Shown: positions 1-13,900 of the stretch, piece by piece
Layout: every line of letters begins with the position of its first letter
Numbering within the stretch: the stretch's first letter is position 1
DNA from: Tanypteryx hageni
Lineage: Eukaryota > Arthropoda > Insecta > Odonata > Petaluridae
NCBI GenBank assembly: GCA_028673005.1
Contig: CM054116.1
Location: 72,987,315 to 73,051,314 of the forward strand
DNA length: 64,000 nt
Direction of reading: 5' to 3'
Made by a program: the position numbers and the translations under genes
The notes under the pieces: generated by a model
Seen by the model: the letters and a program-made list of their open reading frames with translations, nothing else
Databases searched by the model: none
Told to the model about the DNA's origin: nothing

Positions 1-3000
1 ACCTTAGTAAATAGCTAAGGCCATCAATATCTTCTCAAGTCTCAATCTCGCCCAAAAAAGACGCATATCTATCTATCTATCGAAAGGAATATGGTAGCTT
101 AGAACCATTACTATACATCTGCGAGCCGAAACAAATTTCAACACATTATATTTTAAAACAAAATGATCCAAACAAAACTTATGATGCCCTCTTTCCACAT
201 AATCATTTTAAATTAAATGCGGTGCAGCAATTGTCTACATTGGCTTTAATAGCTTTAAAATACCGCGGATGAGTTGCTCTTTGTGTTCCCAAAATTCATA
301 ATTTAGTGTTATAAAATATTACAAATACATTCCAACGGAAACCTAAATTGATCATGCGTATTTGTGTGGCAAAAATAACGCGTATATGCAGTAGACTGTA
401 CCGAATCTCGGTCCAACAATAGTCGTTGCAATGGCAACACTAGTAACGAGTGATAAAAACTGCAAAAACGCCAGTATTTAGACGAAATTAGAAGAAATAC
501 GATCGATAAGCAAAATTCTTCGATAAACGTTATCATATGAATTTAAAGATGAATAAAGTGAAAGATGTGTACGCGTTTCTTGACAATATATATATATATC
601 CGTAATAACCGACACGTCCTCTAGCTAGCCACATGCGATCTGCGAAGACCAGATGAACATCCCCAGTGCAGCTGTCTCAGCAGAATTTTCCCCTAATCTT
701 CTATCCGGACTAGAGTACACATGCGCTCAAGGATACTGTTTATCGAACGTAAAAAATAACACACTATAACTTGATAAATTGTTATCGCCATTCTTCAAGC
801 TTTAGTTTTCCACGTTTAATTACTCGCGGCACGCTCCCTCAAGTTTTTATTTTCAATCCTAATACAGAAAAGGTTATTCGTCAGTGACAAAGGCTTATAT
901 TATTAGAGATTAGAACTTAAATGTTCCTTAAGTGGTATTTACAAGTTGTGTAGATTTTAGATACATACAAACATTTCTTTTTCATACTTTAACACCCTAG
1001 TGTCCAAATTATTTAACTTTCGGACGAAAAAAATACAAATTCATAATGCATTTCCAAGCAATTTTATCTGTAGATTTTAAATATTATCATTTATCATCTC
1101 GGATAAATTAACATGGAAGATATGCGAAGCTGAAACATAAATGTTCATCAAGCGTAGATCAGGTGGAAAGAAAGTAATCAGGTAGCATAAAAATCATATG
1201 TTAATTAAAATTAGCATCGGGCAGTAGAGGGTTAAGATCCTTCAAATAGGTAAGGCTTTTCCATTTTCAAGTAATACATCTCTGAAAATCCACTTGAGAA
1301 GGCTTCACTTTGTGCCTTTCTGAGGAAATTACAATAACTCTTTTTTAATGTTAATAAATCTCTAATGAAATACTGGCAGAATTTTGCCATTGTATTCAAC
1401 GGCCTGGATATTTTCCACTTTCTCTTTATTCTAGTGCAAAGAGTTTTTATTAGTAGATTTAAAGCGCTTTTAAACGAAATGTCACACGGACGTCAATAAA
1501 TCCACAAGCGAATCAATACCATTTTGAGAGCAGAAGGGAAATTTCCCAGTACAAGTCTAACATTATCGATTACGTCAATAATTCAAACCGTGAGAACAGA
1601 ACGTGGCACGAGTAAACAGAATGGAATTAGACCAGGAAGGAACCATTAATAATGAAAGCAATCACCAAGTGAACCCTTCCGCACAAAACCACAGATAACC
1701 ATTTTAAGCCGATAAATAAACGATTTTAAAAACGCCTATCCATCCCTTAAAGTTAAATTAGTACGATTTTATGATAGCAGCTTCGATTATGACCCTAAAA
1801 AATATATCTGTTGAATCCTTTCTGTTTGTAAAATCCCTTTCAATCCCAAAAGTTTAAGAACAGGCTATCCCACGACCACGACCCATTCTTCAGCAATTAT
1901 CTCATATAACAGGAGGGTCAAGTACACAATTAACACCGCAATAAGGTTTTTTTTAATGGCACTTCCTTCCCCAAACCTAAAAATTTCCGCTATCAAAAAC
2001 ATGCAAAAGTCCTCAAGTCTTCATTTTTTTTTCATTCACTTATCCCAAATTTTCAGACGCGGAGGTTAACCGTGTCATACCGATAACGCCACCGCCAACG
2101 CGCCTATTGCGGTCAGAAAAACAAACAATTTAACGTGGGCGGTTTGTGGTGGAACCGCGGCGTCACGTGGGAGCTTTTAAAAGTGGGTGCCTGAAAGGCA
2201 GAAAAGCAATCCACCGCAGGGTTATAATATAAGGGGGGAAAGGGTTAGGTCTGTTGGGACATCACTTACGGTGCCATGCAAAGGGGTGTTGCTCGGTTGG
2301 AAATGGCGCGGAGAGGGAAGCCTGTGGGGGAAGAGAATGCAAACCGCGTAACACCAGAGAGGGCGCGTTAGCACCCACTCTTCGACCCCCGCAAGCTCGT
2401 GCCTCATGAATCCCGCAACACGCCATGCGAACCAATAAAGGACTCGAAGACGGGTCTCTCGACCCACCCACCCACCCACCTCTAAGCTTCAAGGGGATCC
2501 GTGTGACTCACCCTAATTGACCGAGCGAACTGGTTTTGAGCCCTTTACCCCTTCTTTTGGAGAGTACCGAGGAGACTTGAGAAAGGAGAAAACGGGAGTG
2601 AGGGCCGTCTGTAGCAAAAAACCGACTCCCCGATAAATGTCGCGCACGAATTTAAAAGGTGACGGGAGGGTAATCCACCCAAATGGACTGAGTGATGCAT
2701 CAAGGAACCATTCGTGGGCTTGTACAAACTACGTATAAAAATTCTCGGTATCAAATGGATCTAAATTATGTCCCACAAGCCGCAAATGGCGATGCGTGAT
2801 TGGGAAACGTGATAAAATACTTTCTTTTCTGAGCGCTTTCGAGAAACATGCTCTTTCGCAATACTGAGGCATCGTGCGACGAAACTGCGCGATATTTTCT
2901 TCGATTACACGAATTAGTCGGTAAAAAATGCTTCCAATTACATATAGTTACAAGTATTTTCCTCAAAAATTGTGGTATTGTGTAACTGATAATATCTAAA

Positions 3001-4430
3001 AAAAAATGAAAATTTTACCAAAGAAATGCAAATAATAAAATCAACTTTACTAATGTAAAAATGGTATATAAGAGCAACGTTTCAAGTTGGAAAAACTCTC
3101 TCATACTATCACATTTTTACCCTTTCTTAATTCATTATTAATATTTATTTTTATTGTTCCCCCTTTTTTGGATGCTGGCATCCATAATTTCCATATAAGG
3201 AACGGCAAGGGAGTGTTTCACCTGCTCAACTGCACACGTTTGACAGAAAAATAAATAAAAATCACGACCCGGATGAAAAAATTAAGACGGGAAAAAAAAA
3301 CATAATTTTGATTTCCATACCCGCTTCGCGCTCCATGCGCAACAGAACCTTGTTCTATATCCAAGCAATACCGTTAAAATCTGCACGAAGCATCTTAAAA
3401 TTATTAAAACAATGAAGAAAATAACCCACGAGTGAAATTATGAAATCGCGGTCGGGCAGAATCTCCCGTCATTTTCATTCGTACGCCATTCACAGATGGG
3501 GAAAATGGATAAGCGGGGAAAGTGTTCAGCTGATCAAGATTCTAACCGTTTCGCGGTGGCAACTGCGCGAGTAGGAGGATGAGAGGAAAGTCGGCGGTAG
3601 GGAACGGAGGGGGAAGCCGAGAAATTTCCAGGTCCGATCCAATACGCGACGGATTACCGCAGGCTGAAAGGCTTTCCAATTTACTTGTCCGGTTACACTC
3701 ACCGTCCCGGGCATACGGCAGCTTTATCTTCCGACGTTTTGTAGCTAAAATAGAATTTCCATACGCTATATATTTCATCCACGTCGGTTGCGCGAGTCGG
3801 ATGAAAACGGCGGCCTGACGTTAATTGCTTTCGCTTGTATATTTTTATGCTACTATTTCCTTCCCCGCACATTAAAAACCGGTTAAATTTTTTGCCGAGC
3901 GCGACCTGCATTATAAATGGCATGCACACAAACGGAACTCGCTAATTTCTCCCGATTGAACAAAAAAAAAACACGAGAAAAGCGAAAATTCGATCAACAC
4001 CCGTATTGCGACAGCTCTCAAGGACGGCCGCTTTTTTCCGCGCGCACAGTCCCTCAGCGCCGCGAATCTGCGACACAAAAGCGGACCGCCCGTTAAAGGC
4101 GAAGGAAACTTTTTTTCGTCTCAAAATCGAGTTCCGATCGCGTGAAAAATCTCGTTATTGGAAACGAAATTGGAAAAGAGGGACGCGCGACGATTTCCAA
4201 TTAATGAAGCACGATGTGGCGCAAAGAAAGTGCAGCAAATGAGAAAGCCGATGGAGTTATCAATTTACTTTTTCGAGAGAGAGGGGGGAATCGGCGTAAA
4301 TGTTTTCCAGCGACTTTTGGCGCGGCATTGATTTGCAGCACGATGAAAACTCGATAAGAATATCAACAGTATCTAATGTGATGGAAGAAAGTGATCCGAA
4401 GATCCTATGCAGACAGGCAACTGTAAAGTT
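1..4430. other. No gene recognised; AT-rich DNA with CpG-rich patches
   Basis: No exon with family resemblance or convincing splice borders was seen. GC- and CpG-rich stretches lie near 2040-2500 and 3530-4260; short open frames there are compositional. A short TA run lies at 581-598. The patches could be regulatory DNA, but nothing in the sequence proves it. Confidence 0.5.
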
Positions 4431-4650
4431 GGGAATAATTTTGAAACGAGAAAAAAGTCTGCTATGACCGGGAATCGAACCCGGGTCTTCCGTTGGGGCA
4501 GTTTGATACTAGCTTGGCTAGTTCCGTCCCGACCAAGAAAATATCCGCGTTCAGAAACGAGAAAATTGATCTGCTACGATAGTTCAGTGGTAGAATATCC
4601 GCCCGGCAAGTGGAAGACCCGGGTTCGATTCTCGTTTCAAAATTATTCCC
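4431..4650. repeat. Inverted pair of tRNA-derived SINE copies
   Basis: Two copies of one family meet head to head. The minus copy (4431-about 4500) carries a T-arm/B-box GGGTTCGATTCCCGGTCATA (reverse complement) and ends AAAATTATTCCC. The plus copy (about 4535-4650) carries a full tRNA-Gly-like head (TAGTTCAGTGGTAGAATAT, anticodon-loop GGC) and the same 3' end but has lost the bases between TTCGATTC and CTCGTTTC. The 20-bp outer ends are perfect inverted repeats. It is not a functional tRNA gene. Confidence 0.75.
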
Positions 4651-4654
4651 AGTA

Positions 4655-4985
4655 TCTAATATATAAAATTGAATGTCTGTTTGTCTGTCTGTTCCCTATG
4701 CATTCCCACACCCTATGACCTATCGGGACCAAACTTTGCAAAGTGACTTCCTATGGCCCTACGGGTAACATAGGGTACCCGGGAACCCCGACAACCACCC
4801 CGCACAGACAGACGGATATACAGCGGTTCCTCATATATCGATTTGTTTTCTTTAACTTATGTGAATTAAAAGAATAAACTATGAATGAATCAGAATATCG
4901 TAGTTTAATTTTTAGAAACCGCGATTCTCTAAGTTTCTATAAACTGTTATTAGAAGCCAGAGCAACGCCGGGTACTTAAAGCTAG
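4655..4985 (+). mobile_element. Non-autonomous Helitron
   Basis: 331 bp that start with TC after an A (4654), end in CTAG before a T (4986) and carry the GC-rich pre-terminal GCAACGCCGGGTACTTAAAG typical of arthropod Helitron ends. The 5' part has the common ATATATAAAATTGAATGTCT and GTCTGTCTGT run. It has no coding capacity. It sits directly after the SINE copy. Confidence 0.75.
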
Positions 4986-7900
4986 TCTATTAAAAATAGC
5001 GGCTTCTTCCATATAGGAGGAGGAGAATATGGGATAATATAAAATCTACGGCACTTCTAGATGAGCTACAGATTTGAAATTTGGTACGATGATAGGTCAT
5101 CGAGTACAACTGGCGGGAAAATTCCCTCAAGTTTTCATTTTAATGGAATTCTTTTCAGACCCTATTTTTCGTGTTCTTTTTTCAAATCCGTTAATGCGTT
5201 CGGCTTGTCCGTCTGTCTGACGCACTAACTCCCTCTAAACGAAAGCAGATAGAGACATCGTTTTTCCGCCAATCAATCCAGTATGCTGTCCCGTCGTGCA
5301 CGTTTTCTCGGTTTGTCCGCCGAAATATTTTTTGAGAACGACCGCCATTTACCGTCTCCATCAGCAGCCCTCTCTTTGCTTTCTTATTCCTCTCCCCATC
5401 GAAAAAAAACAGAAATCAGTGCAGGGCACACTATAATTGAAAGAATTAAGTTTATTTTTAAGACAAATTTCAAAACCGAGCCAAATTACCGTAAAATTTA
5501 TTTTTAATCAGAAAAAAGGGAATTTCTTCGGTTTTTAACGTTTAAAAATATAAATAATCACCGTGGCAACGCGTCCAATGCTTTTAAATGTATATAAATA
5601 ATCTACATTATAATAGCAGTGACTACATAAATGGCTTTAATGGGAATTAATAGATTATTATAAAACCGTCGATTTCAATCAACGACGTACACATATGTTG
5701 ACCTCATAATTACAACGCAAAAAATATTCTATTTATTAAAAAACACATTACTCCTATTAAATATAGGCATTAATCGGGTAAGGAAAATGTATTTTATTTC
5801 ATATATTTATTACATTCGTGTTTGAAAATAAAAGGAGAGCGAAGTGAGCCGTCAGACGGAGTTGTGCCTTGTGAATAAATGAGTAAATTTATCAAGAATA
5901 CGCAGTTTGCTTGAGCTATAAAATTAAACTACCGAGAAAGTAATATAAGTAAATTAGGAATCGCATAATCTTAACACAAAAATTGATTTTTAAAGGGCAT
6001 AAGCCGTTGCAAGCACTATCATCTTGATGAGCCTTCCTCGCCCTCATAAATCAAGTCAAAACCAAGCTTCCATAGTCCCCCGTCTCTCAAACTGTAGGGG
6101 CGTATCCTGGGCATTCCGTTTTGGCCCAAGAAAGCCGATTTTCAACGACGGAGATCAACAAACTTCGTAATAACACATAACAGTGAAATTTTCATGCACG
6201 TGCCTCTTCCTTTCTTTAGCGTTCCCGGGGAAATCAACGATTCGAAAAAAATGATCGAACCCGACGACCGATAAATTAAAGAACGAAGGAAGAGAGAATG
6301 GAATAAGGCTCGGAGACGTCAGAGACACCAAGAAAGGAAATACAAATTCCGCGTGGAGAATACGACGCAATTCAAAACGTCATCGAACGCGGGGTGGGAA
6401 TGAAAAAGAAAGGTGAGCCACGCGCTTAGCGAACACGAAACAGATTAAGGCAAGGAATCCCATGAATAAAGAAGGCGGCCGAAAGAATCCCGAGAGTGGT
6501 GTGACAAATAGTCGGCGATGAGTCATCGCACGGGAACAAGAAACCCTTCCTTCGAGGCGAGCCAACCCACCTTTACCTTTATTCGGCGGAGTCCATCGCC
6601 CCCGGGAGGAACGCACACACGCACGCACCAAGGCGAAGAGTATATAAACACCTCAAAAGAGGAATTTCGAGCGGAGGGCGTTCGGACGACAGGCGAGTGA
6701 GAAATTCCATTGCTCGGAGGTCACGTTGAGGAGGGGGTAGCAACCCGCATCCTGGCACGGAAATTGCTTCAACGAGGGGAAAAAATAAAAGCTCGGGAAA
6801 AAAGAAAGAATGTGTTGGGAAACGCGGTTTTAAAAGGGGAGAAAAAAGAGAACCGACCAAGCTGAAGTCGTTTATCACGACTAGTATGGTGAAGGCTATC
6901 AAGATCTCGGGGCATCTATCGAATGCCAAAAATGTCGATAAGTAAGACAAGGGGGGGAATTGAATAATCCCGCCGCCTAAGAACACTATCGCGATAGAAA
7001 CAAAGATAATCGTTTCAATACTGGTCGCGCACCTTATAAGATATTTTTTTGATCGCCGCTTTCGGTTTAAGAATTTAAATATTTTCTTTCTGGCTTTCGA
7101 TTAAAAGTAATCTGGTAACGATGGAATTGAACGTCCGCATTGCAATCAAAGGAACGCTTTTGCGTCTTGATTCCATCCCGCTTTCTACTTTTATTCGATA
7201 TGCACATCGACTGATAAAAATTTCATACATTTTAATTTGCTTATCCTTTTGATAAGCTGTAATAACGCGAGACGTAATATCTGTAACGGAAACGAATAGT
7301 CTGTAGCTTGGATTGTCTTTTCAAAAAGGAATGTAAACATTTTCTAGAAATTCGAAGTTATTAAGTAACAATTAACTAAAATTTCGGAATAAAATTGAAA
7401 TTGCCCGAATAAAACAGATCTCTGGTTTGTTACTCAGTACTACTCCCGATCATACCGCGGGTTACGGAGGAGGCGCGGCGACCCGTGGAATAACTGGGGA
7501 CATGGTCTTTTTGACTCTACACAGAATGGACATGCAGTTTTTTAAGGCTTTTATGTTAATTTTAATGATACTACACCCAAACAATACAAAAATAATACTG
7601 CAATCACACCACAGTGCATTTTTTAATGTCTTCTATAGAATGTAAAAGGTGTCGCGAAGACCCGCGGTATAAAGGGCGGCGTTATAAACGGGGAGCGATA
7701 AATTTCAAGAATAGGAGCCTAATCTCATAATTATTTTGGCGAACTCCGAAGACCAACTAGAAATTTTAATGCCATCGGAAAGACACATCATCGAGCTAAA
7801 AAAATCTCTAGAATACACCGACGACGGGTTTTTTTATAAAAAAACACGCTGTGGTATAGCTCCAACTAAGGCACAGTCTAGGTTTAGCTTTATTTGGTGC

Positions 7901-10900
7901 GGAAGGAATCAATTGGAAGGGGAACACGGTCGTCGAGGGCGGATGGGATACAAGGGAGGGGTCAAGGTAGGTTGGACAGCGCACAATGGTGTAGGGGGAG
8001 AGGGGTGTGGACACGTGGGTTTGATACGGAGGTCGGCACTGGGCAGGGTGTTTCTTTTTCCGAGGCAGCAATCGATGCGGAAGAGACATTGGCAGCTACG
8101 CACGCAAGTCCGGAGACGGATTCCGAAAACAATGGGAATAGGATTGTTATTATACAAAGGATATTAACATAAGGTTCCCCCGAGAATTAGTACGGAAAAG
8201 AAACCACGATAAAGATCGTATCTTATCGCAGACCAAAGTACGGTACTTAAGATTGAGAAGAGGATCGTCATTCATAAGTAACGGTTTGCGAGGGAGACTT
8301 TACTCATGCGCAGCTAAATTAAATATTTTTGGTAAAGGAATTTAATTAAATATACTCTTTAAGCGCAGTATTAGAATGGTTTTACGCGATAAAATTTGAA
8401 ATACATATTCGGTAAATTCGCTGTAACGATTCTATTTACCTGGGATCTAATCAGATAACGAAACGAGGTTTTGAGGGTAAAATGGGCAAAATGGATGTGC
8501 CATCTACGATCGAAAACCACTCAACCCTAATCGCATATCAAGGGCTAGTGACAATTCCAAAAATATCCCTCCTCCGACCGACAGAGGTCAACGCTTCAAG
8601 AGGCCGGTCAGCGAGAGTTCGAAGCTTGGTGATAATCGAACCTAGTTTCATAAATACAACGGACGCGCCCGTGAGACAAAACTTTCGAAGATTGTTTAAA
8701 CCGAATAAAAAAATAGCTTATGACCTACATGTTAAATATTCGCATGGCTAACGAGTTTACTGGATTCAGAGTTCAAACGCATCAATCCTATGATAATTCC
8801 CAGGGCACAGTTTTATTTCCAATTCCTTGAAGATATCTATTAGAAATGACGACATTGGTCGTGGCGAATTCTTCGGAGGGCCCCAATAGAAGTCACGAAT
8901 GCTTCCTCAGCGGGTCGGATTAGAGCTTCATCAGAAGTTACTCCTAAGATTATGAGGTGCCATGTAAGGTAAAATAAATACTAAATAAGGTTTTTGGGAA
9001 TAATATTAAAAATTTCAATGAATATATATGAATGTGTTTTTTTTTATTCGAATAAGAAACTGAAGCCTTCCGCGAGCCGGACATATTATTTCGCGAGCCG
9101 CAGGTTTCCCACCTCTGCTCTAAAAGGTATAATGTTAACTAATGACTAACTTAAGTCATATTTGCAATGAAATACTTAATAAGCCATACAACTTTTAGAA
9201 TCTGACTTTTAGAAGACTGTTTGTTAAAAATTTTGAATTTCTGAATAATTAGCGTGATTCCTAAATTTCTTCTTTTACTTTTAGAACTTTTCTTCTAAAA
9301 AAATTGCCTATGTATTCAGTTTGACTGTCGGTCGGTCTGTACGAGCAATATCTCTGGAATCCTGCAACATGGAGAAGCCAAATTATCAGGATATGTAGGT
9401 CTATACAAGCGCTAGACATGGTAAAGTTTTGGGAGATCTAGAATTAGCTGCTGAGGATTAATAAAAAATAGCTAAAAAGTACATGCTGCTACAGATGTCG
9501 GAAATACCTCGCATCTGCGATTCTTTACTCCAATGTAAAGACATCAATCGGTGGAAAAGGCGCTTCATGTAATTTGCTCTACAGTCTTTCCCTCATTTGC
9601 TGTCTTTTAGTGCGTTCCAAAAGTTTACTTAAAAAAATGTTTCTAGTTTTTTAATATATATTTGCAAAAACTGCATCATAACTTCCCAGTTAACTCGAAA
9701 ATTCACCCGATTTACCCAAAAAAACATGTAATATCGTATCCTAACAGCACCTTTCTCCTTCAATCCTTCCGCACTAATTCCCATTCAGATCTCAAAACGC
9801 GTCTCGCTCATTCAAAAGAGTCCCTTTTGCAATCTCGGAATTTTAACTAGGAAGCAGGCAACGCGTAACCGGTAGAAACCGTATACATCTATGTCGTAAT
9901 AATGCATAGAAGTCGAGCAGGTAGAGCGAAGGGGTTGGGGGCGGGAAGCGGTCTATCTCCTTGACCGTCCATCTCTAGCCACTCTAGGAGGGAATTCGAT
10001 TCCCATGAAGGTATGCGAGCGAAGGACGAGATTGAGGCGACGACTCAAGGGAGATATCCGCAAAGGACGGAGGAAGTACCTCGTGGAACCCATCATGGAA
10101 TCCGATTCCTTCTCACGGATCCCTGGCAATTTATAGAGAGTGGGGCCGATCAACACATGCAAAACCTGAACGTGCCGGAGAATACGGTGCAGGTGCAGAC
10201 CGAGGAATGACGCAGACCAGCGTCTCCCAAATGGAGTTCCGCAAATGCTTGCAGACGGTCCGCGACACTTGTAGAAAAAATACTTTTGCGTTCGTTTACA
10301 GAAGTTATCATTAAATAATAAAGAATAATTTAAAAGGAATCTATTTCCATGGAAAAATTACTCAGCTGTCGGGTATTAAAAATCAGATAACATGCGCTTC
10401 CACTTCTCAGTGTATTGTCGAATGTCAAATCCACATGTTCAAGAGGTTCGTGGGATTTCAGATTTTCCATTAGGGGTCCGCTGGTTGCAAAACACTGAAG
10501 AGCCCTGACGTATATGATTACAAGGCTGAGGTAGAAAAGTTACAAAAGATTAATCATTCCGGATTATCGGACGAGACCCTTTAGATAAAGTAATTAAAAC
10601 GGTAATCTCCCCGTAAAATCAGCTGCACCGGTGCTTTGAATGGATGTACGGACCCGATAACGCCTTCAAAGCTAGATGGATATTCTGGTTTCAAAAAGGG
10701 GATTGAAGAGCACGCTCGGCGGTATTAAGGGAGATGCTGAGGGTAGTAAAACACCGAAGGAATCTCTATTTTGCGACCGTTTCCTAACGCTCTCTTATAG
10801 CGCTGTAAAATCTCGCCAGTAGCACTTTCGCACTAGCGATTTTCTCCAAATGTCCCACTTGGAACTCTTCTGCCACGAAGGCCAATTGCATATCTGATAC

Positions 10901-13900
10901 CGTCCGCGTATAATTTTCCGATAACTTGAGCATAAATGAGCGCCGAAGCGATAGGAAATGCCTCGGACGAAAATAGATCGAAAATTTCATCACGGCAAAT
11001 AAATAAAATATAACGTGGCAAAAATGTACATAAAAGTATCGGGTATATTTTTACTTCTCCCATCGTGGTACGGAGGAGGTGGAATTCCCGGCTGAAAATG
11101 AATTCGTAATTTTGCAGTGTTTTTCAATTTGAAATCGTCGAATGAAATAGCCTAGTTAACAAACATCGTTGGTTTTTACAGCTTTATTTGTGATTTTTTT
11201 ATACAGTCCATTTGCATAACCACTCAGTTTTTAACGACTTCGTTCAAACGTGTGATGGAATATTTTTTAATATATGATCCCGATCAATCATACAACCGGT
11301 ACACACACAGGAGTGAACGAAATTTGGTTGAGTTCACCAGACAAAAAATATTACGCCTCAAACTCTGAAGTTTTAATTTAAAGTCATCGAGTGACTTCGT
11401 TTCGAAGCCATTTAATCCTTTCGTGGCCAAATTACCAATTTTAGGTACTTTCAGCTAAACAACACCTTTTGAAAAGTAACTGAGTCGGCCCTTATTATCG
11501 ACCGTCCGCGAGCATTGTACACATGGCACCTCACGTATGCCCCAATATTATTTTTTATAACATTTATTTGCTAACTTCATAATAATAAATTTGCGGGTTA
11601 AATGAATCTGATTAGTCTAGAATGACAAAAATCTAACGTTTCTAACTTGAAACAAATAATCATTAGGAGAATAGTAAAAAATATGACGCGGGAAATTGAA
11701 TATTTCTCTGCTCGTCATCCATGATTTTTCACGTGTTACGGAAGAATAGACGAGCGTATTTGAACACTCCTGAACACACATTTGAAAATAGCTCGAGATT
11801 TATAATAAAAACTACCAAACTTTTTACCCTTGTTGAGTTACTCCGCCTATATGCTTAATCTAGTAAAAAGCTAAGTGGGAACTATTCAGAATAATTCCCC
11901 AAAAATAAATGACTTAATTGGTTCCCGCCAGCTGATAAATAATAGTTAATTTGATAATGAAGGCGATGTAAAAAAACTTTATTTGAAGCTGAGAGTGGTC
12001 CTCTTTATTCGAGCAAAAGCAATTATCATTCCATTTGCTCACACACATATATATATATATATAGCTCGTCTTTTTGGCACTTAGTGTTGTGGCTAAATTA
12101 ATAAGAACCTCCATTTATCGTTCCAGAATATTTATGCCTCTTAATATTCCCGTGGGCAGGTTTTGGGAGAAACTCCGCAGGCCTCATCCGAAAACACTGT
12201 CGGCCAGTAGGAAATTAAATTCCGAAAGAGCGTGACCATAGAATGCATGCCGCGGCATTAAGTAGACTGCGGTAGGCAAACTTTTCGCCTGAAAGTGGTT
12301 CATCCCAAAAGTTACTTTCGTGACATGAGATTAGGTTCGAACGACTAGGGAGTCACCGAAACACACTGATTAAACCGTTTCAATACAATGCGTCATTATA
12401 AAAAATATCCTACGACAACATCGACGTTTGTTGTCTCGGGAAGCAATAAAACACTCAAAAAGGCATCAATTTCTTCACAAGCGACGCAATAAACTAAACT
12501 TATGCCAACGGATAATACTTTAAGAAAATAGAATACTCGAAAAAAAAGGAATGGACCGACGATGGGCAAGTTAGAGGAAAGGCGAGCGAGGAATAAGTTG
12601 GAAATAAGAGGTTATCGAATGGATAAAATTTGTTGCCGCCATCACAAATAATGAGGTGATTTCCAACGGCAATATCCGAGACAATTCTTCCATATGGGTG
12701 GAGATGTTTTTTTGAGTGAGATCGTGGAAGGGAAGGAAGGCTAAAATTTCTTGCGGTATGGATGGATGGCCTGATTTGGCGCATTGGATGGCTTGGGAGG
12801 GGAGAATTGGGTGCGGAGTGTGGGCGGAAACCGTGAAGGGCGGAGGAGGGGCGGCAGCCCGTGCAGGAAAGATCCAAAACGAACCTCTAAGGACGCAGCG
12901 TGGAAGCTACGCCTCCGGAAATCTAAAAGATGGTCCCACGAGAGTAAAAATCATTACATCGGAGAAATTCTCAACGAAAATATTACGATCTGTCGTACCC
13001 TAAGACACAATTCTCGTTCTTTTCGATATTACTCTAAAGTTAGCCGTACGAAATCGTTGAAAGCCGATGGAAAACATACGTCATGATGAGGGATTTACTA
13101 GAAAAACTTCACATTTCGCAATATGATACGGAATTAATTGAAAAAATATATTTCTCCCATCAGTGGCGTAGCCGTAAATTTGGTATGAGGGGGCAAATAC
13201 TTCAACACATGATGTGAGCACTTGTTTATTGATTTATCTGCAAGGACCCTCGTGTAATGATAGGAGCTAATGAATAATTGTGCTGATTCTACTTTGGACA
13301 CCTTTGATCCATCTTATTTCCATCTGACGCTCGCATGCTCGATGCTTTTCTTAAGATTATCTCCGATCTTGGGAGAGGGGGCAAATGCCCGGTTGCCACC
13401 CCCTTGCTGCCACTGCAACTGCTTCCTATGGCTTTGGGAGACGGGTGGTTCGAGTATCTGCCGACGGATACTAAGGTCGCGTTTGAATTCGCCATATCAG
13501 GATTATATTTAAGAAAGGACATGATTGTCCAAATATGGCCCTTAAGAAAGACAGATTAGATCCAAGTCTGAAAAAACAATATGGCTACAAGGCAGCTGTC
13601 ATCAATGGTGATTCACTGAAATAAAAACTGATGAAGGCTTTTTGTAGCCGAAATGCGAATCCCGTTTTCCCAATCTTTTTACGGCTAATGGAGAAACATA
13701 GTTTTTCAAATTAATTGCAGCCATACGATGAGTTTGACAATCCGTCCTTGGCCGGTATTAATTGGTAGCCCTCGTAAAATAATGTAACAATGCAATATCC
13801 ATAAATTCGGAGAAATCGGCGGCAATAATATCAACCTAGCAGACTCATGGTCATAATGCGCCGGTAGAATAAAAAATAACCCCTACTGTTACCGTAATAA

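Noticed and set aside
4570..4640. tRNA-Gly/Ala-like gene
   Set aside because: The acceptor stem and T arm are damaged, the 3' side has a deletion, and the same leader and tail occur at 43085-43245, so it is a SINE head.
6579..6986. 135-codon minus-strand open frame
   Set aside because: It lies in a CpG-rich patch, competes with frames on the other strand and shows no domain or splice logic.
7736..8172. Overlapping 143- and 92-codon plus frames and minus frames
   Set aside because: Several frames are open at once because of composition; the products have no recognisable motif.
13335..13559. Plus-strand frame with GLYLRKD as an LRR exon of CFAP410
   Set aside because: It is on the wrong strand for CFAP410 and lacks other LRR residues or splice borders in phase.
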